A stretch of DNA of 5,875 bases from Hyphomicrobiales bacterium (GTDB taxonomy: Bacteria > Pseudomonadota > Alphaproteobacteria > Rhizobiales > Afifellaceae), in assembly GCA_013812985.1 (NCBI GenBank), contig JACCSN010000754.1:1-5875 (forward strand). Direction: 5' to 3'. A program made the position numbers and the translations under genes. Positions 1-5,875 of this stretch are shown one piece after another; within the stretch, counting starts at the first letter, position 1; every line of letters starts with the position of its first letter. Below the pieces are notes generated by a model that did no database searches, had not been told where the DNA came from, and worked only from the letters and a program-made list of their open reading frames with translations.

Positions 1-654
1 CATTTCCGCAGCTCCATCTGGGCTCTGATGCTGCCACCGCTGGTGCTCGGCGGGATGTACGCGGGAGTCTTTACCGCGACGGAGGCGGCCGCCGTCGGCG
101 CGATCGCCGCCGCGCTCATCGCGCGGTTCGCATATAACCGGCTGGCCATCGCCGACCTCCTCGCGGCGGCGCGCGAGGCGGCGCGCACGACCGGCATGTT
201 GTTCATGATCCTCGCGGCGGCTGCCATGTTCGGCCATGTCGTCACGGTGCTCCGGCTCCCGAGCGAACTGGTCCAGCTTGCGGCGACCTACGGCGTCGGG
301 CCGTATGGATTTCTGATCGCCGTGATGGCGCTGATTTTCGTGCTCGGCATGTTCTTGGAGACGATCTCGATCATCCTCATCACGACGCCGATCGTCCTCC
401 CGGTAATTCTGCTCCTCGAGATCAATCCGATCTGGTACGGAATCCTGCTGACCATCAATCTCGAGCTCGCGCTGATCACGCCCCCGGTCGGCATGAACCT
501 ATTCGTGATCAAGGGGATCACGGGCGCGCCCCTTTCGCGGATCATCGCCGGCGTCTTTCCCTACGTGGTGATAATTCTGGCCGGACTCGCCTTGGTCCTG
601 GCCTTCCCGCAACTCGCCCTGTTCCTGCCGTCCACGATGGCCCTGGGTCGATAA
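1..654 (+). CDS. dctM: TRAP transporter large permease subunit (DctM type), C-terminal part, 5' end outside window
   Basis: This is the C-terminal half of the large membrane subunit of a tripartite ATP-independent periplasmic (TRAP) transporter, which imports solutes, usually organic acids, using an ion gradient. The frame is open from base 1 and ends in TAA, giving 217 residues; complete DctM proteins are about 425, so roughly half is missing. Family hallmarks are visible: a TATEAAAV segment (usually TPTEAA) near residues 25-32, FLETISIILITTPIVLP about two-thirds of the way along, and LITPPVGMNLFVIKG, the well conserved TPPVG motif, followed by a last membrane helix and the typical FP...LP tail. 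Almost all of it is hydrophobic helix. The ATG at 28 is internal, because the matching sequence FRSSIWALMLP runs upstream of it. The small membrane subunit and binding protein would be expected upstream, outside the window. No terminator is visible after the stop. The family is clear; the substrate is not. Confidence 0.93.
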   Translation, partial: HFRSSIWALMLPPLVLGGMYAGVFTATEAAAVGAIAAALIARFAYNRLAIADLLAAAREAARTTGMLFMILAAAAMFGHVVTVLRLPSELVQLAATYGVGPYGFLIAVMALIFVLGMFLETISIILITTPIVLPVILLLEINPIWYGILLTINLELALITPPVGMNLFVIKGITGAPLSRIIAGVFPYVVIILAGLALVLAFPQLALFLPSTMALGR

Positions 655-703
655 GCGCCACGCTCCGCGGAACCTTCGCAGGGGGAACCCCGCGGCGCCC
701 AGT

Positions 704-731
704 TTGAATTCCGCCGCATTGCGGATATCGT
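704..731 (+). promoter_or_regulatory. Weak sigma-70-like promoter candidate for the ABC operon
   Basis: TTGAAT (704-709) and TATCGT (726-731) each match four of six consensus bases and are separated by 16 bases. This is the most AT-rich part of the 147-base gap between the TRAP gene and the binding-protein gene, and it predicts a start near 738, about 60 bases before the ATG. Such half-matches are common by chance, so the call depends mainly on position. No intrinsic terminator separates the two genes, so read-through from the TRAP gene is also possible. Confidence 0.25.
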
Positions 732-733
732 TG

Positions 734-745
734 GCCAAGCTTGGC
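734..745. promoter_or_regulatory. Perfect 12-bp palindrome GCCAAGCTTGGC, candidate operator
   Basis: GCCAAGCTTGGC is its own reverse complement over all 12 bases. It overlaps a second, 8-bp palindrome, TTGGCCAA (731-738), and TTGGC recurs 10 bases apart (731 and 741). It lies just after the candidate -10 box, where a repressor dimer would block transcription start. Uptake operons are often controlled by a ligand-responsive regulator, but no regulator gene is in the window and the site does not match an operator that I recognise. A 12-bp palindrome can also arise by chance. Confidence 0.3.
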
Positions 746-789
746 ACGCAGCCTGAGGCAGCCCGCCTCGTTCCAGAAGACTATCTCAC

Positions 790-795
790 GGAGGA
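790..795 (+). promoter_or_regulatory. Ribosome binding site of the substrate-binding protein gene
   Basis: GGAGGA lies six bases before the ATG at 802. It is the strongest Shine-Dalgarno match in the operon and fixes that start. The contrast with the weak sites before the two downstream genes suits a binding protein that must be made in excess over its membrane complex. Confidence 0.8.
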
Positions 796-801
796 ATACA
801 A

Positions 802-2058
802 ATGGCACATCCGCTCTTTCGGCCCGACCGGCGCCAGATCGTGAAGAGTTTCGGCGCTGCCGCGTTGGTGGCGGGAATCGGCGCGCCTTACGTCGCCAAG
901 GGCCAGTCGGACGGGATCCGCTTCGGCCATCTCACGCCTCTCACCGGCTTTCTCGGGCCTCTCGGCGAATATGCGCAGCTGGGCGTGCAGCTCGCGGTGG
1001 AGGAGATCAACGCCGCTGGCGGCGTACTTGGCCGCCAGGTCGAGCTTCTCATGGAAGACAGCGTCAACCCCGCGACCGCTTCCACCAAGGCGGAGCGCTA
1101 CGTCACGCGCGACAACGTGGCATGCATCATCGGCGAGATCAGCTCCGCCTCGGGGCTCGCGATCGCCCAAGTCGTCGAGCGGCACAAGAAGCTGTTCCTC
1201 AATACCGGCTGCAATTCGGATGCGCTTCGAGGCTCCGATTGCAATCGCTTCATGTATCATGTCGAAGCGTCCAACACCCAGTATGTGAAGGGCGTCGGCT
1301 CCGCCTATCTGCGCAATGGCCTGATCGATGGCAAGAAGATCTACTTCCTGACCGCCGATTATGCATACGGCCATGATCTGTCTCGGGTCGGCAAGAACTT
1401 CGTGACGGCCAACGGCGGCGAGGTTGCCTGGGAGGACCTGGTCCCGACCGACTCGACGGATTTCAGCGCCTATATCCTGAAGATCCGGCAGGCGCAGCCG
1501 GACCTCATCATCTCCAATCTGGCCGGCAATCAGATTACCAACTTCGTCAAGCAATATACCGAGTTCGGCCTCGAATTCCCCTACGGCGGCTTCGGCTTCG
1601 ATACGGCCGTGGCCTGGGGCGCCGGCAAAGGCAATTTCGGCGGCGAGTGGCCGGTCGTCTGGCATCACGATCTCGCCGCGCCGGGCGCGCAGAAGTTCGT
1701 CGAAGCCTTCAAGGCCAAATGGGGCAAGCCGCCGGAAAACCAGGCGTGGGGGGACTATGTCGCCACCAAGCTGGTCGCCCAGGCCATGACGGACGCGAAC
1801 TCGACCGAGACGGACGCCATCCTGGCTTATTTCGACGCGGAGCCGAAGCTCGACATCCTGAAGGGGCGCGAGGGCTATTTCCGCAAGTGGGATCACCAGC
1901 TGATCCAGGAAATGTACACGATGACGGCGAAGCCGCTCGATCAGCTCAAGGACGAATGGGACCTCATGCTGCTCGGCGGTTCAGTCCCCGCCGAAGGCGA
2001 GCCGCTTGAGGCGATCGCGCCGACAATGGAAGAGAACGCCTGCTCCTTCCAGGCCTGA
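802..2058 (+). CDS. HAAT-family ABC transporter substrate-binding protein with a twin-arginine type signal
   Basis: This is a periplasmic type I solute-binding protein of the branched-chain amino acid/amide family, which captures ligand and delivers it to the LivH/LivM channel. It has 418 residues. The N-terminus has a Tat-like signal: R10-R11-Q-I-V-K15 followed by a hydrophobic stretch at about 17-32; the cleavage site is unclear, near residues 32-37. The mature protein opens with the family pattern IRFGHLTPLTGFLGPLGE (39-56), then GVQLAVEEINAAGGVLGR (61-78), typical of the first lobe. NTGCNSDALRGSDCNR (134-149) carries two cysteines ten residues apart. The long insertions and the tail ENACSFQA resemble the urea/amide-binding (UrtA/AmiC-like) branch more than LivJ, but no urt-type partners are present. 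The start is fixed by GGAGGA at 790-795. It is first in an operon with the two transporter genes downstream. The substrate is unknown: amino acids, amides, urea-like compounds or aromatic acids are all possible. Confidence 0.92.
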   Translation: MAHPLFRPDRRQIVKSFGAAALVAGIGAPYVAKGQSDGIRFGHLTPLTGFLGPLGEYAQLGVQLAVEEINAAGGVLGRQVELLMEDSVNPATASTKAERYVTRDNVACIIGEISSASGLAIAQVVERHKKLFLNTGCNSDALRGSDCNRFMYHVEASNTQYVKGVGSAYLRNGLIDGKKIYFLTADYAYGHDLSRVGKNFVTANGGEVAWEDLVPTDSTDFSAYILKIRQAQPDLIISNLAGNQITNFVKQYTEFGLEFPYGGFGFDTAVAWGAGKGNFGGEWPVVWHHDLAAPGAQKFVEAFKAKWGKPPENQAWGDYVATKLVAQAMTDANSTETDAILAYFDAEPKLDILKGREGYFRKWDHQLIQEMYTMTAKPLDQLKDEWDLMLLGGSVPAEGEPLEAIAPTMEENACSFQA

Positions 2059-2083
2059 CGGCCCGGCTCCCCAGCGTGATCTC

Positions 2084-2115
2084 GGCAGGCGGTCCTGGAT
2101 CGCCGACCGCCTGTT
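2084..2115 (+). other. Intercistronic stem-loop between binding-protein and permease genes
   Basis: CAGGCGGTC (2086-2094) and GACCGCCTG (2105-2113) form a perfect 9-bp stem with a 10-base loop, extendable by two G-U pairs at the base (2084-2085 with 2114-2115). No T-run follows, so it is unlikely to be a full intrinsic terminator. Stem-loops after the binding-protein gene are known in other ABC operons, where they protect the upstream message from 3' exonucleases or reduce expression of the membrane genes. That role here is inferred from position. Confidence 0.6.
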
Positions 2116-2137
2116 CCGGCGCTCAATATCGACGCAC

Positions 2138-2141
2138 GAGG
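2138..2141 (+). promoter_or_regulatory. Ribosome binding site supporting the TTG start of the LivH-type gene
   Basis: GAGG lies seven bases before TTG at 2149. I see no ATG, GTG or TTG upstream in this frame back to about 2098, and the family's N-terminal helix begins a few residues after this TTG, so it is the best start. The short match plus a TTG codon suggests weak initiation. Confidence 0.5.
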
Positions 2142-2148
2142 CCGTCCG

Positions 2149-3027
2149 TTGCCGCTCGAGCTGGTCTTCATCCTTGAGCAGGTCCTCAACGGGCTGCTGG
2201 TCGGCGTCAACTATCTGCTGATCGCCCTCGGCCTGTCGCTGATCTTCTCGCTCGGCGGCATCGTGAACCTGGCGCATGGGGGCTTCTATGCGATCGGCGC
2301 CTATCTCGTCGTCACCCTCTCCGATCATCTGGGCTATGCCGCCTTCGTAGCGGCGCCGCTTGCGGTGGCGGCGCTCGGGATCGTCGTGGAGCGCGTCCTC
2401 TTCCGGCCCTTCTACAAGGCCGACGCCGCCTTGGGCCTGCTGCTCACTTTCGGGCTGGCCATGGTGATCGAGCAGTCGTTGCGCATGATCTTCGGCGCGA
2501 CGCCGAGGCCATTCTCGATTCCCGAGTTCCTGCGGGGACAGCTGCTCGTCGGCGACTTCATCTATTCGCGCTACCGGTTCGCCATTCTCCTCGTCGCGGT
2601 CGCCGCCGTTGCGGGCTTGTGGGTCCTCCTGCAACGGACGCCCTTCGGCAGGATCGTGCGCGCCGGCGTGCAGAACCCTGACATGGTCGGCGCGCTCGGC
2701 ATCTCGCTGAAGCCCTACCTCACCGCGGTCGCGGCGCTCGGTGTCGGGCTCGCGGGTCTGGCCGGCGTGATGATGGCGCCGATCACCGGCGTGCATCCGG
2801 CCATGGGCTCGGAAATCCTGATCGCGGCCTTTGTCGTCGTGGTTATTGGCGGCCTGGGGTCGTTCTGGGGCGTCGTCATCGCCGCCATCCTCGTCGGCGT
2901 CGTGCGCGGGCTCACGGTCTATTTCTATCCACCCGCCGCGGAAGCGTCGATGTACCTGCTGATGTTCCTCGTTCTGCTGCTGCGGCCGCGCGGCCTGTTC
3001 GGCGAGCGCATCGCGCGTTTCGAGTAG
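2149..3027 (+). CDS. livH: LivH-type ABC transporter permease
   Basis: This is one of the two membrane subunits of the HAAT uptake channel, pairing with the LivM part of the downstream fusion. Its 292 residues match the usual LivH length of about 290-300, and the protein is hydrophobic throughout, with about eight helices. Family patterns are QVLNGLLVGVNYLLIALGLSL (11-31), GGIVNLAHGGFYAIGAY (36-52), the cytoplasmic coupling loop RTPFGRIVRAGVQNPDMVG (163-181), which contacts an ATPase subunit, VVIGGLGSFWG (231-241) and the C-terminal LRPRGLFGE (278-286). It starts at TTG, 90 bases after the binding-protein gene, and ends 9 bases before the fusion gene, so the three are surely one operon. The absence of the large N-terminal extension typical of UrtB argues against a urea-specific system. 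I am sure of the family; the substrate is open. Confidence 0.93.
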   Translation: MPLELVFILEQVLNGLLVGVNYLLIALGLSLIFSLGGIVNLAHGGFYAIGAYLVVTLSDHLGYAAFVAAPLAVAALGIVVERVLFRPFYKADAALGLLLTFGLAMVIEQSLRMIFGATPRPFSIPEFLRGQLLVGDFIYSRYRFAILLVAVAAVAGLWVLLQRTPFGRIVRAGVQNPDMVGALGISLKPYLTAVAALGVGLAGLAGVMMAPITGVHPAMGSEILIAAFVVVVIGGLGSFWGVVIAAILVGVVRGLTVYFYPPAAEASMYLLMFLVLLLRPRGLFGERIARFE

Positions 3028-3036
3028 AGCCGGCGC

Positions 3037-5556
3037 ATGCTCTCCCGTTCCGCCAACCTCGCCATCGCGCTCGCCGCGGTCTTGCTTCTACCGTTCTTCA
3101 TGCAAGCCATCGGCCTCACCACCAGCTCGGCCACCGACGTCCTCGTGCTGGCAATCGCCGTGCTCGCCCTCAATCTGCTTGTCGGCTACACTGGCCTTAT
3201 CTCGTTCGGGCACGGGGTCTGGTTCGGCCTCGGCGCCTATGGCGCCGCACTGGCCCAAATTCACCTTTTCGCCGGCCAGATGCTCCTGCCGGCGCTGACC
3301 GCCGTCATCGCCGTCTCGATTATCGCGCTGGTCCTCGGATCCCTCATCCTGCGGCGGAGGGGCGTCTACTTTTCGCTGCTGACCCTGGCGCTGACGGCCC
3401 TCGGCTATGCGATCGCGTTCAGATGGACGGAGGTGACCGGCGGCGAGAACGGCCTCGGCGGCCTCGTCCGGCCGGAGGTGCTGGGCATCAGCTTCGCGGA
3501 CAACGACGCCTATTACGCGCTGGTCGCGGTCGTCGCGTTTCTCGTCCTGTTCGTGCTGCAGCGCTTCGTGCGCTCACCGATCGGCACGGTGCTTGTCGCG
3601 ATACGCGAGAACGAGGAGCGCGCCCGCTTCCTCGGCTACCCGACCAATCTCTACAAGCTTATCTGCTTTACCCTGTCCGCCGTGATTACGGCGCTCGGCG
3701 GCGTGCTTTTCGTCTTCCATCACCGCTTCGCCTCCGCCGACCCGCTGACGCCTGCCTTTTCGGGCGAGCTTCTCGCCATGGTCATCATCGGCGGGATGCG
3801 CAGCTTGCTGGGCCCGGCCCTCGGCGCGCTCTTCTATGTCATCTTTCGTGAATTCCTGTCGCAGTGGACACCGGACTGGCTGTTCTATTTCGGCCTGCTG
3901 TTCGTCGGCTTTATCCTGTTCTCTCCTACCGGCCTCGTCGGGATCGCCGGCCGGCTCCTCGCGCCGTTCACGCGGACGAGGATCGATCCCGCTGCGATGG
4001 CGGGCCGAACCGTGGGGCCGGCTCAGCCCGTGCCGGCATTCCTGACGCGCAGCGACAAGGGGAGCGGACCCTTTCTGATCGTCGACGCGATCGCAAAACG
4101 GTTTGGCGCCGTTCGGGCCGTTCGCGATGCGAGCTTCATCGTGAACGATTGCACGCTTCATGCGCTGATCGGTCCGAATGGCGCCGGCAAGACGAGCGCC
4201 TTCAATCTTATCTCGGGGATGTTCGCTCCCGATCGGGGAAGCGTTACCCTCGGGCCGGAGCGCATCGATGGCCTGCCGCCCCATGGCGTCTGCCGACGCG
4301 GTCTGGCCCGCTCGTTCCAGATCACCAACCTGTTCTCGGGTCTTCCCGTTGAGGAGAACCTGCGGCTCGGCGTGCAGGCGACGCATCGAAGCCGCTTCAA
4401 TCCCTGGATCGACGCCCGCGCGATCGCGACGATAAACCGGGAGACGGCAGAATTATCCCAGTTCCTGGGCGTCGCCGGCATGGAGCGAGCCGAGGCCGGA
4501 GCGCTCTCCTATGGCGGCCAACGCCTCCTCGACATGGGGCTGGCGCTCACCTCCAAGCCGCGGATCCTGCTTCTCGATGAGCCGCTTGCTGGGCTCGCCG
4601 CCGCGGAGCGCGAGCGGGTCGGCGCCCTCATCAAGGGCATTTCGGGCGAGATCCCCGTCCTTCTCGTCGAGCACGACATCGACCGGGTGTTCGAGATTGC
4701 CGATGCCGTGACCGTGATGAACGATGGCGAGGTGCTGATCAGCGGGACGGTGGAGGAGGTGCGCTCCGACACGCGGGTGCAAGAGGTCTATATCGGCTCC
4801 GGCTCGGCGGCGCTCGCCGCCCGCGAGATGAAATCAGCCGCCCAGCCGGAGTTGCTCCTCAGGATGCGCGGCGTCGACACGTTCTACGGCAACAGCCAGA
4901 TCCTCTCGGATGTGAACCTTGACGTGCATAAGGGCGAGATCGTCGCGCTTCTCGGCCGCAACGGAGCCGGAAAGACCACGCTCCTGAAAACATTGATCGG
5001 CATTGCCCCGCCAGCCAGGGGAACGATCGAGCTCGCCGGCCAGAACGCGGCGGCGCTCACCTCAGCCGAAATAGCCCGGCTTGGCATCGGCTACGCGCCG
5101 CAGGGTCGCGCCCTGTTCCAGGGCATGAGCGTGCGTCACAATCTGGAGCTTGGCCGCATCAGGCGCCTGACCGGGGCCGGCAGCCATTGGAGCGAAGAGC
5201 GCGTTCTTGAGTTCTTTCCGCGCTTGCGCGACCGCCTCGACGCGGATGCGGATCGGATCTCCGGCGGCGAGCAGCAAATGGTCGCCGTGGCCCGGGCGCT
5301 TGTTGGCGATACGCGCCTCCTGCTTCTTGACGAGCCCTTCGAGGGGCTGTCGCCAGCAGTCACGGAGGAGCTTTTCGACGCGTTCAACCGCCTTCGCGAC
5401 GAGGTTGCCATTCTTGTGGTCGACCATCACCTCGATCTCGTGCTCAACCTGGCTGATCGAGCAACGGTGCTCGAGCGCGGCCGGGTCATTCATGAGGGAC
5501 CGGCGCGCCCCCTCGCCCGCGACTATGACCTCCGCCGCCAAGTTCTATGGCTTTGA
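3037..5556 (+). CDS. livM-livG-livF: Three-part fusion: LivM-type permease + LivG-type ATPase + LivF-type ATPase
   Basis: This single 839-residue protein combines three subunits that are usually separate. Residues 1 to about 306 are a LivM permease: ALNLLVGYTGLISFGHG (44-60), coupling loop RSPIGTVLVAIRENEERA (179-196), FSPTGLVG (295-302). A linker of about 40 residues rich in P, A, R and G leads to the LivG ATPase (about 346-590): Walker A GPNGAGKT (379-386), Q-loop Q428, signature LSYGGQ (490-495), Walker B ILLLDE (510-515), H-loop H546. A linker of about 15-20 residues leads to the LivF ATPase (about 604-839): Walker A GRNGAGKTT (640-648), Q-loop Q689, signature ISGGEQQ (741-747), Walker B LLLLDE (761-766), and VDHH (795-798) where LivF usually has VEQN/VEQH. 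Both ATPase sites look intact. With LivH it would form a complete importer. ATG 3037 is preceded by weak AGAG (3026-3029); translational coupling to livH is likely. No stop separates the parts. Confidence 0.93.
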   Translation: MLSRSANLAIALAAVLLLPFFMQAIGLTTSSATDVLVLAIAVLALNLLVGYTGLISFGHGVWFGLGAYGAALAQIHLFAGQMLLPALTAVIAVSIIALVLGSLILRRRGVYFSLLTLALTALGYAIAFRWTEVTGGENGLGGLVRPEVLGISFADNDAYYALVAVVAFLVLFVLQRFVRSPIGTVLVAIRENEERARFLGYPTNLYKLICFTLSAVITALGGVLFVFHHRFASADPLTPAFSGELLAMVIIGGMRSLLGPALGALFYVIFREFLSQWTPDWLFYFGLLFVGFILFSPTGLVGIAGRLLAPFTRTRIDPAAMAGRTVGPAQPVPAFLTRSDKGSGPFLIVDAIAKRFGAVRAVRDASFIVNDCTLHALIGPNGAGKTSAFNLISGMFAPDRGSVTLGPERIDGLPPHGVCRRGLARSFQITNLFSGLPVEENLRLGVQATHRSRFNPWIDARAIATINRETAELSQFLGVAGMERAEAGALSYGGQRLLDMGLALTSKPRILLLDEPLAGLAAAERERVGALIKGISGEIPVLLVEHDIDRVFEIADAVTVMNDGEVLISGTVEEVRSDTRVQEVYIGSGSAALAAREMKSAAQPELLLRMRGVDTFYGNSQILSDVNLDVHKGEIVALLGRNGAGKTTLLKTLIGIAPPARGTIELAGQNAAALTSAEIARLGIGYAPQGRALFQGMSVRHNLELGRIRRLTGAGSHWSEERVLEFFPRLRDRLDADADRISGGEQQMVAVARALVGDTRLLLLDEPFEGLSPAVTEELFDAFNRLRDEVAILVVDHHLDLVLNLADRATVLERGRVIHEGPARPLARDYDLRRQVLWL

Positions 5557-5583
5557 GAAAAGGCATCATAAGCAAGATCGCGA

Positions 5584-5628
5584 TCGTCGGCGCCTGATGC
5601 TCGGCCGCGCTTGGCGCCCTCCCGACGA
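5584..5628 (+). other. GC-rich stem-loop after the operon, possible transcript 3' end
   Basis: Bases 5584-5590 pair with 5622-5628 (7 bp) and 5591-5594 pair with 5613-5616 (4 bp), with a bulge on the 3' side and an 18-base loop between GGCGCC palindromes at 5589-5594 and 5613-5618. It starts 27 bases after the stop of the fusion gene. No T-run follows, so it does not qualify as a classical intrinsic terminator; it could protect the 3' end of the message or simply reflect high GC content. Confidence 0.25.
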
Positions 5629-5679
5629 GGCGTTCGGGCTCGTCCCCGGTGGCTATGCAGGCGCGGAGGACGTCGATGA

Positions 5680-5875
5680 TCGGCATCGATGCTCTTGGAG
5701 GCCTTCTACTCGATCCGGTTGGAGGGCGGATCAGATGCCGAGGACGAGACACATGCCAAGGAGGTCTCCCTCTCGACATCTTCCTCCAGGGCCACGACGG
5801 GTCGAGCGCATCACGCAAGCTTGGCGAGAACCGGCGGCGAGGGCAACGCGCGGGCGAATCTGGCGACCCCGCTTG
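5680..5875 (+). pseudogene. Possible remnant of an IS5/IS1182-type transposase
   Basis: In the frame that is open after the TGA at 5677-5679, bases 5689-5718 read MLLEAFYSIR. This closely resembles the conserved LLQAFYSIRSERQLMEQ segment near the N-terminus of IS5/IS1182-type transposases, remembered from the family and not searched. The match stops there: the next residues are LEGGSDAED instead of SERQLMEQ, and the expected FRWFVGL block is missing. ETHA (5746-5757) faintly recalls the later THASTTDP motif. If real, this is a short, mutated and internally deleted fragment without visible terminal repeats. A ten-residue similarity can be chance. Confidence 0.25.

Larger units (their letters stand above)
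5557..5875. other. 319 bases downstream of the operon with no confident gene
   Basis: No recognisable intact gene lies here. Two + strand frames run open to the window edge. One can start at ATG 5676 behind GGAGGA (5665-5670, five bases' spacing) and gives a product beginning MIGIDALGGLLLDPVGG that I do not recognise. The other can start at ATG 5597 and gives an arginine-rich product typical of an out-of-frame reading. A minus-strand frame (5818 down to 5486, TTG start) overlaps the end of the fusion gene and is also unrecognised. Codon quality is poorer than in the operon, so the region looks like intergenic or decayed sequence. Confidence 0.5.

Noticed and set aside
661..700. Stem-loop terminator after the TRAP gene, from the CCGCGG repeats and GGGG/CCCC
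   Set aside because: The pairing is short (6 bp at 665-670 with 690-695, or 4 bp with a three-base loop) and no T-run follows.
742..757. TGGCACG resembling the -24 element of a sigma-54 promoter
   Set aside because: The -24 half fits, but the required GC at -12 is absent: bases 755-756 are GA and the expected TTGC reads CTGA. I do not call a sigma-54 promoter.
781..1896. Long minus-strand open frame (371 codons) opposite the binding-protein gene
   Set aside because: It is almost entirely antisense to a clearly recognised gene, has no recognisable domain, and is explained by few stop codons in GC-rich sequence. The same holds for minus-strand frames at 1981-2796 and 3574-4386.
802..5556. Urea transporter (urtABCDE)
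   Set aside because: The binding protein has some UrtA-like flavour, but the first permease is LivH-sized without the UrtB extension, the later subunits are fused, and no urease or other urea gene is in the window.
5486..5818. Minus-strand open frame of 110 codons at the end of the operon
   Set aside because: It begins at TTG, overlaps the 3' end of the fusion gene, is rich in P and R at its start and matches no family I know.
736..5825. Ten-base repeat CAAGCTTGGC at 736-745 and 5816-5825
   Set aside because: Several shared 10-mers are expected by chance in a window of this size, and only the first copy lies in a complete 12-bp palindrome.

Overview
The window is GC-rich, with codons that strongly favour G or C in third position. 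It reads as a piece of a proteobacterial, most likely alphaproteobacterial, chromosome carrying solute-uptake genes. This rests on codon style, a twin-arginine type signal on the binding protein and the presence of both TRAP and HAAT-family ABC transporters; it is an inference, not a phylogenetic result. All confident genes are on the + strand.

Layout. Positions 1-654 hold the C-terminal half of a TRAP transporter large permease subunit (DctM type), cut by the window edge. A 147-base gap (655-801) follows, with a weak sigma-70-like promoter, a perfect 12-bp palindrome in operator position and a good ribosome binding site. Then comes a compact ABC uptake operon of the branched-chain amino acid/amide (HAAT) family: a periplasmic substrate-binding protein (802-2058), a 90-base gap with a clean 9-bp stem-loop, a LivH-type permease with a TTG start (2149-3027), and, 9 bases later, one 839-residue protein (3037-5556) that joins a LivM-type permease, a LivG-type ATPase and a LivF-type ATPase in one reading frame. 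The last 319 bases (5557-5875) hold no confident gene: a GC-rich stem-loop shortly after the operon, then a stretch that may include a decayed fragment of an IS5/IS1182-type transposase.

How it works together. The binding protein would capture a small amide- or amino-acid-like solute in the periplasm and pass it to a channel made of LivH and the LivM part of the fusion. The two fused ATPase domains both keep their Walker A, Q-loop, signature, Walker B and H-loop residues and would power import. Two membrane-associated polypeptides thus replace the usual four. The substrate cannot be read from the sequence.

Most notable. The triple fusion of permease and both ATPases is the most unusual feature. 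The palindrome before the operon, the intercistronic stem-loop after the binding-protein gene, and the H-loop of the second ATPase domain (VDHH where LivF usually has VEQN/VEQH) also deserve a look. I found no CRISPR array, RNA gene, phage gene or clearly novel system.
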